Of a stretch of 64,000 bases of DNA, positions 46,320 to 57,945 are shown piece by piece. Source of the stretch: Limnoperna fortunei. Lineage: Eukaryota; Mollusca; Bivalvia; Mytilida; Modiolidae. Position numbers and translations under genes: made by a program. The DNA is taken from NCBI GenBank assembly GCA_944474755.1, contig OX104113.1, forward strand, positions 53,025,644 through 53,089,643, given 5' to 3'. A model generated the notes under the pieces. It saw nothing but the letters and a program-made list of their open reading frames with translations. It had not been told where the DNA came from and made no database searches. How positions within the stretch are numbered: position 1 is the stretch's first letter; every line of letters begins with the position of its first letter.

Positions 46320-47245
46320 AACAAATTTATATAATGAAACCAAACTTGGTAAATTGGCTCGTTGGATGGTCCTCTACAAAGTTAATGTTTTATTATTCAT
46401 ATTAGAAATTACAAATGGCAACAACTGCTGTACTTGGACTAATATAGGAATATAGGATCATATGGGAAAATGTTAAAATGCCCTTTTTCAGGAACTGTAA
46501 GCGTGGTTGAATTCCATATTGTATATGAATTTTTATAGCATGGTCTTCTGCATATCTCAAGTTTTGTATCCGAATTAGAAATACAAGATGGCTTCCACAG
46601 CTGGACAGGTTTACATAAGACCCTATAAGGAAAGTTCTTTTGCCTTCATTTTGGAAACTTCAAAGCAATAATGTATATAAAGTTTTATTGGCTGGTCTTC
46701 TACATGTTTTTCTTCAATTAAAAAAAAATATTTTGATCAGCAATACAAAATTGCTGCCTTAGCAGGACTAAGTTTAACCAGACTACCACTACAAAAAATG
46801 TTAAAATGTATCTTTCAGAAATTGTTAAGCTTTTATTAATATAGCGATTCCAAGATGGTTGCTACTGCAGGAGAGATTGACACAGTATCATGTGGGAAAA
46901 TGGTGTCATGCCTTCTCAGAAACTGCAAAGCTGCTGTAAAAATCCGAAGTTAGTTCTGATTTGTCGGATTTACGCAAAAAGGCGAATGTACGATTATTTG
47001 TTTTACTATTTGACGTTTCTTTTAAGCGTTCTTCCATCAGAGATGCATAATGGATGCCACTGCAGGACCACTTGGAAAAAGTTAAATTCTCAGAAAACAT
47101 TAAAAACAATTAAACCAAATGAGTTACAATTTTTTTCACATTGTCATCTACACATATTTTGTCGATCGGAAATTAAAAGCGGCCAGAACCCCGTGAAAAA
47201 ACAGCATTTTTTTTTCTTTTCATAGGAAAGGGATATAGGCTCTTG
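46320..47245 (+). mobile_element. old Helitron-like copy related to copy 2
   Basis: Contains modules resembling copy 2: AATGAAACCAAACTTGGTAA, TTGGATGGTCCTCTACAAAG, TACAAATGGCAACAACTGC, and then repeated GGNCTAATATAGGA-like and TGGTCTTCT words. It ends with GGGATATAGGCTCTTGC, a decayed form of the 3' end. The 5' hairpin is not visible. Confidence 0.55.
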
Positions 47246-47249
47246 CTTA

Positions 47250-48825
47250 TAATTTTTGTAATTATCTTTTTTTATTAATATAGCAACAACAAAAAACCCA
47301 GACATGTATATGCTGTCACGATATTTGAACGCTAGAAATGCCAAAAATCCATATCGTTTCGAAGTGTTTGAAAAGAAACAATTTCCACATTTTCAGCTTT
47401 TAGGGTTTTAAATTGTGATCTAACAAGATGTTTACATATATATCACGGTACATATAGTACTTCTCTGTAGACAGATAAACGACAATACTGCTAGTGTGAT
47501 ATGTATTTATTACACGTGATTTATTATAAGTGTTGGCTAGTCTAAATATCATAGACAGGAGCTCAAAATTAACTATTTCCCAATAAAAACTGGACGGGGT
47601 GAGGGAATTCAAAATTAAACTTAAAAGAGACCTACGGGCAAGTCAAAATGCCAGTAGAAATCGAGGAAAAGTCAATATATAAAAAGAAATGACCTAAGTA
47701 TGTTTAAAACGATTTTACCAAGTAATATAATTTTCTGTGGCAACTGTTTTATAGTAAAATAAAAATACTTTGTGACACTGATACTTGGTTTGGAATATAA
47801 TTGGATACCATAACAATAATGAATTTGCTATTGACTTTCTCTTTTTGAAAGTTTATTGATTTACAGTATTTGCATATATACAAGTACTTAATCAAAAATT
47901 GTATGTTTCGTTAGGTCTGTCACATGTCTGTTATGGGTCATATTTTTAGGAACATGTGGTTGATAAGGTGCTATTTATAAAAATTCAAGAAATTTGCTTA
48001 CAAAACGTATTCCAACAAATTACTTGTTATTATTATAAGTATTTTTGGAAAAAGAAGCGTGTGAAAACTAGTGTTATAGTTAATAAATTCTTTGTCATTT
48101 TAATATTAATATTTACGTTCTTGTGCCTTTATCAGTAACTATAATTTTTATTTAACAAATTAAAGTAAAACAGAAAGAGTTCATGTAAACAACTTAATGA
48201 TCGGGTATTTTAATTCAATTTGACATATATTGATATCCGACTGTTTTATTTCAATTGGTTGCATACAGTTGTAATAAAATAAATGTATAGAATGTTATCT
48301 TGACAGACAAGTATACAATTGTTTTGGTCACAGTAACTAGTGTACATTTATATTGGGGCATATTATGAGGGTCCTATGACATATTTAATCTTAATATCTA
48401 ACGGTGAAGTAAATGGTTTGAATCAAATTGTTCCTGGTAACCCATAATATAATCACTGCCTGTGTCTCCAGTTATGATGAATATTTTAAATGTCTTCTGT
48501 GAAAAAGATAATTCAAACAATATATTATGTATTTTTAATGTTAGGAAAATTGAGTTAAGTACTGCGTGTACTATAGATCATCTTCACTACCCTAAGGGAT
48601 GGGGGCAGCGTAACTCTTAAGCTTGGCCAGCGAAGATGGTCTTCAGAATTGTATTTATGGAGTTTGGTGGTAGAAGTATTCTTCATACTTTTTCCGAAAT
48701 TGATATATCGTGACACATTTCAACATTTTACCTGCAATCTGTTGGTTTTAGGATCTGATTAAAAATCGTTAGAGTTATGAAATTAGCGCCCAGTTTTTGT
48801 TGGAACATTACAGATCTGTTTCTAT
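47250..48825. other. no gene seen
   Basis: AT-rich sequence without recognised exons or repeats. A short inverted pair (GATCATCTTC with GAAGATGGTC) lies at about 48577-48640. Confidence 0.4.
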
Positions 48826-48826
48826 G

Positions 48827-49605
48827 AATACAAGAATACATGAATACAAGTTTATTGGCCAATTATGGGCCCTCGAGGGGCAAATACAGCACAACATGTA
48901 TGATTATTACAGTAGATAAATAACATAGATTATAAATTTCAATGGCAAACAAATATTAGTCATAGAGAATGGTGAAAAAAAAAAGAAAATTGGGGTATCA
49001 TAGCTATTAATGGACCTTAAATAGAACATAGCTCAAGTTTTGTTACATTCCTGCAGAAAGCAACTCAACTGGTCAACAATTTCAGAATTTTCACAACTAA
49101 AACACCAGAAAATTTTGTCAGATGCAGAAAGGTTTTCAAAGTTAATGTTATAATTTTTAATTAATTTATAATTAAAAAGTAAATTTCTTTTGACATCAAA
49201 TTTAGGACACTCTGAGAAATAATGAACTTCGTCTTCAACCCTTTTTATGTCACATTTATCACATATCCTAAGATCTAATGGGGTCATAGGTTTAGTGTAT
49301 CTACCCAGTTCAACTTTAAGTTGATCATTACTTATTCTAAATTTAGCAAAACACTTCCTTTTATCAAACTTTTTAATTATATCCAAATATTGTTCATAAC
49401 CAAAGTTACATTTGATTTTGAAATACATTCTTAGTTTACTTTCTTCAGCAATGAGTTTTTCTCTAAGCTGGTACCATAAATTTCTGTATAAATCTTTAAG
49501 GTTCTTGCCAATAGAATATTTAACATAACTTTTGTTCAGGGCCAATGAGCTACTCTCCACAGGAATATTTAAAATGAATAAAAGATTACAGACCAAATAA
49601 ACAAA
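48827..49605 (-). mobile_element. 3' end of a non-LTR retrotransposon, 5'-truncated
   Basis: The minus strand ends in a repeated TTGTATTCATG-like tail at 48827-48850 after a short 3' untranslated part. A C-terminal protein frame lies upstream (49033-49596). No polymerase motif is left, so this is a truncated insertion. Weak similarity may continue to about 49740 with stops. Confidence 0.75.
49033..49596 (-). CDS. C-terminal domain of a non-LTR reverse transcriptase, 187 codons
   Basis: An uninterrupted frame with the post-polymerase region seen in several non-LTR families: KCFAKFRISNDQLKVELGRY, then a zinc-knuckle-like ICDKCDIKRVEDEVHYFSEC (C..C, H, C) and PKFDVKRN. The motif set of FRIS...(I/L)E.GR followed by C..C....(D/E)E.H....C supports the call. 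The start shown is not a real start codon for a protein; the frame is the remnant of a longer one. It is part of the insertion at 48827-49605. Confidence 0.75.
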   Translation of the reverse strand: MVCNLLFILNIPVESSSLALNKSYVKYSIGKNLKDLYRNLWYQLREKLIAEESKLRMYFKIKCNFGYEQYLDIIKKFDKRKCFAKFRISNDQLKVELGRYTKPMTPLDLRICDKCDIKRVEDEVHYFSECPKFDVKRNLLFNYKLIKNYNINFENLSASDKIFWCFSCENSEIVDQLSCFLQECNKT

Positions 49606-49619
49606 TTTAGTAGTTCATA

Positions 49620-50115
49620 ATATGGATCAGTAATTTCCAAGCCTAGACTTCCAATGTACTAAACACAATATAGAAGAAAAGTTTGTTTATACAAATATAA
49701 TTCTATTCATGCTGTAATTTATTTATATTAAGTGCTTTGATTGGATAAAAACACTTAAATGGCGTCTTCTCAGATAATTTATATATCGATATTTCCTCTG
49801 AGCGGACTACTTTCAGTATCCAAGGTAAACAAGATGGCGTCCTCCTAGCGTATCGTCAGGAAGAGGGGACAATTTTTTCTCTGCCACAATGATTTTCAAT
49901 GAAATCGATTGAGATTTCCAATAAATATATAATATAAATACAATTTAGTGTTTCATTTTGTTTTTTTTTTCATATCAATATCTAAAGAGCCGCGATTCCT
50001 TTGGTACTATGTTTTGCATATCCCTACGTTTTCCGGTCTAGGTACGTTTTGAGGTCTAGATAGGTTTCTGTAACTGTTTTTGCTGTTTTAAAAACCGCAA
50101 CGATTATTTCACAGA
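49620..50115. other. no gene seen
   Basis: AT-rich sequence; a possible eroded extension of the retrotransposon lies at its left side. Confidence 0.35.
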
Positions 50116-50120
50116 ATTAT

Positions 50121-50277
50121 TAGGATTAAACACTGTGTTTTAAGAAATTATCAATGTGTAAACTCCGGCGACTCCCTCACAAACTAGACATAAAGTCCTT
50201 CGAACTTTATTAAGTTTGTGAGTGAGACGCCGGAGTTTACACATTGATAATTTCCTAAAACCCAGTGTTTAATCCTA
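50121..50277. mobile_element. foldback MITE
   Basis: Arms of about 66 bases are inverted copies with a few differences. The left starts TAGGATTAAACACTGTGTTT and both contain TCAATGTGTAAACTCCGGCG. The spacer is only about 20 bases. No exact long duplication was seen at the ends. Confidence 0.85.
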
Positions 50278-50279
50278 TA

Positions 50280-51720
50280 ATATACATATAGTCTCTAACA
50301 TTGTTTCCCGTATATTACGATAATTTCTCAAATCGAGGTATAAAATTTCACATTTTAAAGTTCGAGATTTACCAAATTTCCATAATTGGAGAAATTGGAG
50401 AGATTGGAGAAATCCGATAATACAAGAGTTCTAATGTAAGATTATGTTTCTCTAATTTTAAAAAGTAGTAAAATGAAGTACAAATTCTCCCAACCCCATT
50501 TTTACGTTCATGACTTACTTACGCGGTAAATGGAATGTGTTTTGTTTAAGACGTTATTAGTTCTTCTTATGGCGTTATTATTTTACACCAACCAACTGCT
50601 GAGAACCGCACTTTCACTAATGACGAGAACTATATTTTCCACATCGGTCAAGCGGTTTGAATATAACGCAGAAATTGGAGAATTATTTTTTCTCACATCG
50701 GTTGGGAAGCTTGAAAATTGTCCTACTCTCATTTCAAGCAAAGACGTTACGATTTGTTAGCCTAAATCATTCGCAGAGTAGACTGTATACATGTATCTAT
50801 CATTGTATAGTACGTTGTATAGATATTAACTTTTGTGGGAAGTGTCTGTTGATATGGCATTGTGAGATGTTTTCTCAAACACTGGTAAGCTTTTGAACTA
50901 TTCGAATATCTACAATATGCATCGTAACAAAATTTTCAGGTATTTGTCCGCTATATTATTATAACGCTCAGTTTTCATTGGTGTGGTCACCCAATGAGTG
51001 CGAATTTCCTACCCGCGGTAAAACGTGGTTCTGTCGAATATGACTCATGTTGTCCTCTACACATTACCTCAGAGTACTTATTATTTTTTAGAACCCTTTA
51101 AGTTCATTAAGGTAAATGTTATTGGAATTAGCCGATAAAAGCAGTTTTGTTCCGTGCCTTTATAATACGATGCTATGTTTAAATTTTCAGGAAACTATGA
51201 TCACGTTTCTAGCCGGGAAATTTTCTAACTTAATCATGTTAAGAATTTCATTTTGTTTTTGTGGTCTAAACATGACAAAGTAGGTCTTGTTTGTAAGAAG
51301 GTTCTTTTTTGTCCTTCAATTGAATTTCCTTGAGTCTATTACGAAAACTTCCAAATTATCAAGAAAAACTCGATTGTCTGTTTGGAAAGGCACAGATATA
51401 ACACGATTTCAAACTTAAAAAATAACACTCTTTGTAACCACTGAGTTGCAACCACCGTCGCTTGCTTCCATTTGAAATCAAATGTACGAATGTAAAAAAA
51501 ACAGTACAGACGTATCGAGTCTACAGTTGGTCCATTTACGTGGATTCCCTGAATACTAATATCTTCATTTTGGTATTAAATTAAAAAAGGATACAAATTA
51601 CAATAGACACACACCTTTAATATTGCCGATAAATTATGGATGTTAGACTTAAATACGTGCTCCTATGTACAAGTAGAATGGCATATCACACATATACAAC
51701 GAATAGCGAATTAAACGAGG
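50280..51720. other. no gene seen
   Basis: AT-rich sequence. Short repeated words (GGAGAAATTGGAGAGATTGG at about 50393-50412) occur, but no exon or family was recognised. Confidence 0.4.
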
Positions 51721-51726
51721 ACTTGT

Positions 51727-51929
51727 TGTTGGAATTGTGTTTTAAAGCCACGTTTAGCAATTTTTAGTTTTTATTACGACATAAAGTTGGGGAATCTGAA
51801 AAAAAACCCTGACCCTCTGGCGTACACTCCTTAGCCAGGCGCTGCAGTGAGACTCGAACCAGAAAGTGTTGACAAGCTCATGATCAATATCAGATGACTA
51901 ACTACCTTAACCACCCGACCAACGAGGCT
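51727..51929 (-). mobile_element. tRNA-derived SINE, degenerate
   Basis: In complement it reads AGCCTCGTTGGTCGGGTGGT, then TAAGGTAGTTAGT, a B-box-like GGTTCGAGTCTCACTGCAG and a decayed core. It ends near TTGCTAAACGTGGCTTTAAA. Confidence 0.82.
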
Positions 51930-52099
51930 AAAATCATAATTCTTAAAATTGAACATATACCTTGGAAAATGCGATAATTTGATGGATTTAAAATCAAAGC
52001 ATATCTTTTTTCAAAATCAGTTCAACACTGATTAACAAAAATTAATTTTCCATTTTCTCCTATTATACATTCTCTTGAATATTTATCACTTCGAAATTT

Positions 52100-52565
52100 G
52101 TTTTTGGACTCTTTATTTAGTATAGGAAGTGGATGTTTTTGGATACTTTATTTAGTAGGAAGTGGATGTTTTTGGACTCTTTATTAGTAGGAAGTGGATG
52201 TTTTTGGACACTTTATTTAGTAGGAAGTGGATGTTTTTGGACACTTCATTTATTAGGAAGTGGATGTTTTTGGACTCTTTATTTAGTAGGAAGTGGATGT
52301 TTTTGGACACTTTATATTTAGTAGGAAGGGGATGTTTTGGACACTTTATTTAGTAGGAAGAGGATGTTTATGGACTCTTTGTTAAGTAGGAAGTGGATGT
52401 TTTTGGACACTTTATTTAGTAGGAAGTGGATGTTTTGGACTCTTTATTTAGTAGGAAGTGGATGTTTTGGACTCTTTTTTTAGTCGGAAGTGGGTGTTTT
52501 TGGACTCTTTTTTTTTGTATGAAGTGGATGTTTTTGGACTCTTTATTTAGTAGGAAGTGGATTTT
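52100..52565. repeat. 33-base minisatellite
   Basis: About 14 units of AGTAGGAAGTGGATGTTTTT followed by GGACTCTTTATTT. The usual length is 33 bases, with occasional 1-3 base gains or losses. Because 33 is a multiple of three, the array gives short repeated peptide frames, but indels break them and no exon signals are present. I read it as non-coding. Confidence 0.97.
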
Positions 52566-52899
52566 ATCTTTACATATCCTTCGGCTTTTTTGTACTTTTT
52601 TATAACGTCCTAATTCTTTTTTTAAAATTATGGTGTGACTTTGTAATTTTGGCGATATTTTTTTCTGTAATTAAAGGAGAAACTCTTTGAAATATCATTC
52701 TTTACATGTTTATAAATAAATAATTTGCATTCTTCTGTTAATTTCTATACGAAATTCGTCACAATAGTCGTGAAATAGGAAATGTTTTTATTTACTGTTT
52801 TCAATTGTTTTCCTTTTGTTATACTTTTACAAGAGGACAGAAGTTTTAATTCGAGAGAATCGGGGTTTTTTTGCATAATGTCTGCGATAGCTGTAAACC

Positions 52900-52902
<3 letters not shown>

Positions 52903-52961
<59 letters not shown>
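52903..52961. repeat. (AT)n microsatellite
   Basis: About 29 AT dinucleotides. It lies about 95 bases left of the inverted SINE repeat, which is itself bordered by shorter TA runs. Confidence 0.97.
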
Positions 52962-52962
<1 letters not shown>

Positions 52963-53054
52963 AACGTCTAAGTATTGTGACAACCATATAATATATCTAT
53001 CCAGCGGATTTCTGAAACATCAGAAATACAAGGTTAATATCAAATATTTATATA

Positions 53055-53458
53055 TACGTCTACAAATTAAGCCCAACACTGTTTGAATTAGATTTTTAAC
53101 ACTGCCAAATTTTTGCTTTCCCTCAGCGGGATTCGAACTCACACCGTTGTGACACTGTGGCACCAATTCGCCTGCACTATGTCCAGCGGTCTAAACCCCT
53201 CGGCCAAATCCGCTATATTCCATCGTCACACGCTAGTACACATGTACTATGTCTATGTCTAAGATTCACCCCGGTTAATGAAGCTATATTTTAAATATAG
53301 CGGATTTGGCCGAGGGGTTTAGACCGCTGGACATAGTGCAGGCGAATTGGTGCCACAGTGTCACAACGGTGTGAGTTCGAATCCCGCTTAGGGAAAGCAA
53401 AAATTTGGCAGTGTTAAAAATCTAATTCAAACAGTGTTGGGCTTAATTTGTAGACGTA
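53055..53458. mobile_element. near-perfect inverted repeat of a tRNA-like SINE
   Basis: The right part (53220-53458, plus strand) is a full copy of the element at 34840-35084: a head, a tRNA-like A-box GGATTTGGCCGAGGGGTTTA, a B-box GTGAGTTCGAATCCCGC and a tail ending GGGCTTAATTTGTAGACGTA. The left part (53055-53219) is the complement of 53294-53458, about 165 bases with one mismatch that I can find (CTCAGC against CTAAGC). The unpaired spacer of about 74 bases is the head of the right copy. TA-rich runs extend the pairing at both tips. A transcript would form a long hairpin. Confidence 0.93.
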
Positions 53459-53464
53459 TATATA

Positions 53465-54375
53465 TATATATATATATATTATAATTGAATATTAACGTTT
53501 ACATAAATAATATTTCCTTCAATAGAGGGTTTAGGTTATCAGTGCGGAGTCAAGTATAAAATTGACTGCAACTTATTACTGATTTCAATGAGAATTTTGT
53601 CCAATTCTAGACTACCATATTGGAAGTTTTTCTCAACCCTAAATGGGTTTGTAGTAAGAAGGTTTAATCTTTTCAAATTGCGTTTTTTTCAAACAAAGCG
53701 ATAGGATCTTATATTTTATTATTATTACTGGCACGTTCTTGTGCATCTTTTTTGATTGCAGTCGATCATAAATATTTTTGAATTGTATAATAAGATAAGC
53801 TTTATTAAAGCATAAAGGGCTTACTTGCTTAATTCTTTTAGATTCTACAATAATTAGAAAATGACCTTCTTTGCCTTTGACTGGGAGGCCATTTATACCA
53901 GAATTCGAATTACTGTTTCTACAAATAACAGACCCCATAAATTTATATTCTGGGACATTTATATGTTATTTAAACAATTTGGAAGTCCGTCTATGGATTC
54001 TAAAGTATTATAATATGAGCTGCAAAACAAAGGCACGATATTTGAGAGTTAGTCAACTTAAGTGGTTACAAGGTTCATCTTTTAGGACAGAATTAATATC
54101 AGTAGTAAAAATATTAACGAGAAACATAATCTTTAAACCAAACTAGTAATTTACCACCAAATCCATACGTTTTAAGTTTTAGAATAAGCCTCTAATGCCG
54201 TAATTAGATATGTCAAAAAAAAAAACAAAACACATAAGATTTTTTCCTAGAAGGCTAGTAAAATATGGTGGTAAATTTCGATTAATCGATGAAGTTGTTA
54301 TGGCCAGAGGGAATCGATTATTAGAAAATCAAGAATTAACAACATATATATGGCAATGTTTGTCGTCGGACTTAA
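53465..54375. other. no confident gene
   Basis: AT-rich sequence after a (TA)n run (53459-53480). Open frames exist on both strands (53639-53938 minus, 53871-54146 plus), but neither shows a motif I can name. The region may be eroded retrotransposon like its right neighbour. Confidence 0.35.
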
Positions 54376-54379
54376 ATAA

Positions 54380-55015
54380 CGGTTAAACAGCAGAATTTTT
54401 CCAACTGGTTGGAAACCTTCCTTGTCGTAAGGACAAATTAAAAATAACCGATAAAGGCTTTTTCACAGAATTAACAGTGTAACATAGCGTTTGGTGACTA
54501 ACTTTATTGAGCCCAGAAGCTTTAATAAGTTTCAGTCTCTGTAAAGTATCTGAAACTTCATTTTCGTTTATTTTATTCAAGAGTCTATTGTTAGTACGTG
54601 ATTGACATTTGGGATGTATATTTCGTTGTCATCAATGTCGGATATAGAACAAAATCAGTCATTTAAGATTTTCTGTTTTATCGTTGTCGTTATAAGCCAA
54701 TCCAGATTCGAAACAGGCGATGTTTTACTACTTTTTGTAGCATTAAATGGTTGTTGTTTGAAACCTTAACCTAATTTATTTATACTGTTTTTAAGTTCCC
54801 TCACTGCTTTATAAGACCATTTCTGATTATTTTGGTTTCTATGTTTCTTATTTTTAAATCTTTTCCTTAATTTACAAGATTTTTCTCTAATAGATGACAG
54901 ATAAGGGGTTTAATTTGAACATGCTTCGTCAACCCCCTTCTGATCGTTAGGAAATGCCTTAACTCCAAAATCTATAACACTTTCTTTAATCGTCTTTGAT
55001 TCCAGGCTGGTAAGA
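54380..55015 (-). mobile_element. decayed non-LTR retrotransposon, region between endonuclease and polymerase
   Basis: The minus strand at 54383-54580 reads NENEVSDTLQRLKLIKASGL, then NKVSHQTL, then PLSVIFNLSLRQGRFPTSWK. This matches the start of the reverse-transcriptase domain (V..L..L...KASG.D......L, FN.SL..G..P..WK). Upstream (54600-55010) broken frames contain a basic RKRFKNKKHRNQNNQKW stretch typical of the linker. Stops are frequent, and the polymerase core is missing. Confidence 0.75.
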
Positions 55016-55019
55016 TTTA

Positions 55020-55487
55020 TTATTCCAAGAATATAAGATCAGGAGAAAAATGCTTATCTAAAGTTTCTACTTTGACACTATACTTAATGAACATTTCTAT
55101 TTGAACATGTTTGATAATTATGTGAAATCTTAAGTTTTGAAGTCTTCCACTGAAGACAGGAGCTCTCTTCCTCACAATAACATAGAATACAGCACTATAA
55201 CTGCATGTATGTATTTTTTTATAGGAGTGAAACGGAACACAAAAAACTTCTGTCAATAGTCTTTCCCAAAAGCGCATGAAAGTACCCGTATTTCTCCCGT
55301 AAACCAAGGCTTTCACATCGCAATATCCGATAGACTTTCCATAACAACGTTCTATTTCATGCGTTTTGATTGGATGACGCAACGAGTACAGATGTGTGAG
55401 GTTGAACTGATCTGTACCAGAAATCAACCACGTACGGAAAATACGAACTACGTGTTCCTGCTTAGCATTTGGGTGTATTTTCTTCAC
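55020..55487 (-). CDS. open frame of 155 codons, unknown
   Basis: An uninterrupted minus-strand frame starting with ATG, MKKIHPNAKQEHVVRIFRTW, and including CYGKSIGYCDVKALVYGRNT. It is longer than chance frames nearby but has no motif I recognise. It ends next to the retrotransposon fossil at 54380-55015 and reads on the same strand. It could be an exon, part of a transposon, or chance. Confidence 0.25.
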   Translation of the reverse strand: MKKIHPNAKQEHVVRIFRTWLISGTDQFNLTHLYSLRHPIKTHEIERCYGKSIGYCDVKALVYGRNTGTFMRFWERLLTEVFCVPFHSYKKIHTCSYSAVFYVIVRKRAPVFSGRLQNLRFHIIIKHVQIEMFIKYSVKVETLDKHFSPDLIFLE

Positions 55488-55489
55488 AA

Positions 55490-57380
55490 AAACACTAATA
55501 TCAAAGGTCCTGTACTACTAGTATATCCCTTTCAATATCTTTACACAGATTTCTCTTGCGATTATGGTAATGAAATTTACAATCTTTCAGTTTTCCAGTT
55601 TTTTATGCCTCGTCGTGGATGTCCAAAGAATGGTGGAGGTCCATGGTAGATGTTTATTGATAGCGATATTTTTCGAATTTCAGTAGAATTTGTGTGCTTT
55701 GCACTTAGTGTCACGATTTCTAGGAGTACGATATGAAAAACGTATTGCAGATACTTTAGTTATTTGTCTGTATTGGGAAACCAGGCTTATAATGAGGTGT
55801 CACTTACACACATTGCTGAAAAGCAGATTTTTAGGAAGCAATAGAAATATATAAATGAAATTATTAATAAAAAGAATGCATAGTTAACGTCCAGACAAGG
55901 TATTAAGCTTACGAACAAACTGAACTGACATGATTAAGCAACAGTGTAATAAATAACCAATAAAGTTGAAAGTTTTTTCTGTCAACACACTACTATGAAC
56001 AGAGCGAGCTTGAACGATAAACGAATTCTTTTGTTTTGTGTCATATATAGGATGATGAAATTTTTAACAAAAGGTCCAAATGTGTTTTATTTTTAACAGA
56101 ATAAGAAACAACAGATCTGCAGTTTGACAAACAACGACGTCACACTATTATGACGTTGCGTATCTGCGCCAAATTTTATTTCTTATCTGTTGACACAAAC
56201 AAAAATTGTTCTCTTTCGAGAACTGTATGGTTCTACCACAGGGCGTACTTGGGGCACTTTTAGGTATTAAAATCTCCATATCTATGGATATGAAGGTACA
56301 GTACCAATAACTTTTGCAGGTACGGCATGACGTACCAAAAATATTCAGAAATAAAAAAAATAGTTCATATTTTTCTATTTTTTTTTGTGACTTTTGACTC
56401 ATCTCAAATACATAGGCGTAGCAGCCGGTACGGCAGGTACGTCTTCCGTCGTACCAATATCAAATGCGATGCTACGCCTCTGATATTCAGTAGGTACATT
56501 GTGTCAGGAAATAATGTCGTATGTAGTCCGAGAATCTTCTGCCGTCCAACGCTACCATTAAATTATAAATACTAGTAAGCGTTGGACGGCAGATGATTTT
56601 CCCATGCTCCACCAAAGTCCAAAAAAACTTTGGACGGCCGAGTAAAGTTGGTGAAAATGTTTTTATTTATAATAGAAGGGGGGCCTTGGTTTTTTGTTTT
56701 GGTCAGAATTAAATTATTTTTTAAAGGCGTCGCAACAGAATATTTTTTTTTTTCATTATTAGCATTATTTTATATAGCAGAAATCCTTCTTCAGAATTTT
56801 TTTCTCCTTCCAAATTTTTTTCATCAAAAATCATTTTCAAAATATTTTTTTAGGAAAAAACCAAGCCCCCCCCCCCCCCCCTTTTTTTGCAAGTATACAG
56901 TAAGTCCCTAAATATGACAAAAACAAAATATAAAATACAGTACAAAGAAAAAGTTACAACATGAAAATTAAAATTCTGCCCTCAGTAATGATGACCGTTT
57001 TAACAAGGATGCGTTAAATAATTTAACATGTTCTGTATAGACATCGGATTACAAATGTCGGAATTTAACAAGGTTTGATCCAGCGACCGGTTCTAGTTTT
57101 ATCTAGTCTTTATTTTTTTTCTTAATTTACAAAATTTAGACACTTGACTTGGAGAAAGTACCCCTGAACCTACTTGGTACCCCAATGGACAAGAACCGCA
57201 TATACAATGTTTCAGTAAGTTTTTGTTAATCTCCGCATCTTGTGGTCTTATTTATGACGTATCACACTCACAGTATACTCGTGTACAGGACCCCCCCCCC
57301 CTCTTTTGTATTCTCTTGTAAGAAATGTTTTAATAAGTCTTCTCTATGTTATATTCATTTCTAACGATATAATAATAAGT
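55490..57380. other. no gene seen; small palindromes
   Basis: AT-rich sequence. At 56410-56480 a short inverted pair (TAGGCGTAGCAGCC and GATGCTACGCCTCTG) recalls hAT-like ends. C and T homopolymers lie at about 56866-56888 and 57290-57302. Confidence 0.4.
56538..56593. repeat. perfect 16-base inverted repeat
   Basis: TCTGCCGTCCAACGCT at 56538-56553 and its exact complement at 56578-56593, with a 24-base AT-rich loop. The GC-rich arms stand out from the surroundings. A word GGACGGC recurs at about 56631. Confidence 0.85.
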
Positions 57381-57391
57381 TTCCTGAAGAA

Positions 57392-57785
57392 GGATCACCT
57401 GAACTTGGCGACAACAATACTGGATACTTTGATCCAAATTGTTTATAATTTGTTATCACAACAGTATTTGTATATGCTATATTAAAAATACAAATACTGT
57501 TGTGATAACAAATTATTAACAAATTGATTAATCCAATTAATTTCATGCTGTTTCATTTTGTTATTGATTAAATAAATAATTTGTAATAATGCACACAAAC
57601 TTTCAAATATTCATTAAAAAAAACCAAATGATTTTCATAAATTACACATATATAAATTTACAATACTGGTACAATACATATATATAAATTTACAATACTC
57701 GTACAATACTCGTATACTTTTTATATACGAGTATTGTATACAATACTTGTATACGAGTATTGTTGTCTCTAAGTTCAGGTGATCC
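57392..57785. mobile_element. MITE with 8-base target duplication
   Basis: The ends GGATCACCTGAACTTGGCGA and, in complement, GGATCACCTGAACTTAGAGA continue into ACAACAATACT on both sides. CTGAAGAA flanks exactly (57384-57391 and 57786-57793). The interior is AT-rich and contains another inverted pair (TTGTTATCACAACAGTATTT at about 57452, complement at about 57491-57511). There is no open frame. Confidence 0.9.
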
Positions 57786-57834
57786 CTGAAGAATACCCCG
57801 TTTCTGACATAATGCCGGTTTACTGGGGTTTTCT

Positions 57835-57935
57835 TAGCTACAATAATGTAGCTCCTTATTTTTTTAAATTTTTTTTGTTATGGACGTCCATAACAAAAAA
57901 TTTTTAAAAAATAAGGAGCTACATTATTGTAGCTA
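57835..57935. mobile_element. 101-base palindromic MITE with 9-base target duplication
   Basis: The whole element is a palindrome centred on GGACGTCC. The left arm is TAGCTACAATAATGTAGCTC and on; the right arm is its complement with small differences only in the A/T runs. GGGTTTTCT occurs directly on both sides (57826-57834 and 57936-57944). It lies 42 bases from the previous MITE's duplication. Confidence 0.92.
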
Positions 57936-57945
57936 GGGTTTTCTC

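Noticed and set aside
52133..52353. Repeated peptide frames (FLDTLFSRKWM type) in the 33-base array
   Set aside because: They arise because the unit length is a multiple of three. Indels break the frame, there is no exon signal, and the units drift without regard to codon position.
53280..53400. A possible tRNA-Leu or tRNA-Ser gene (A-box and B-box words present)
   Set aside because: The spacing and the extended head and tail match a SINE with a second copy at 34840. No cloverleaf with a normal anticodon arm could be drawn by eye.
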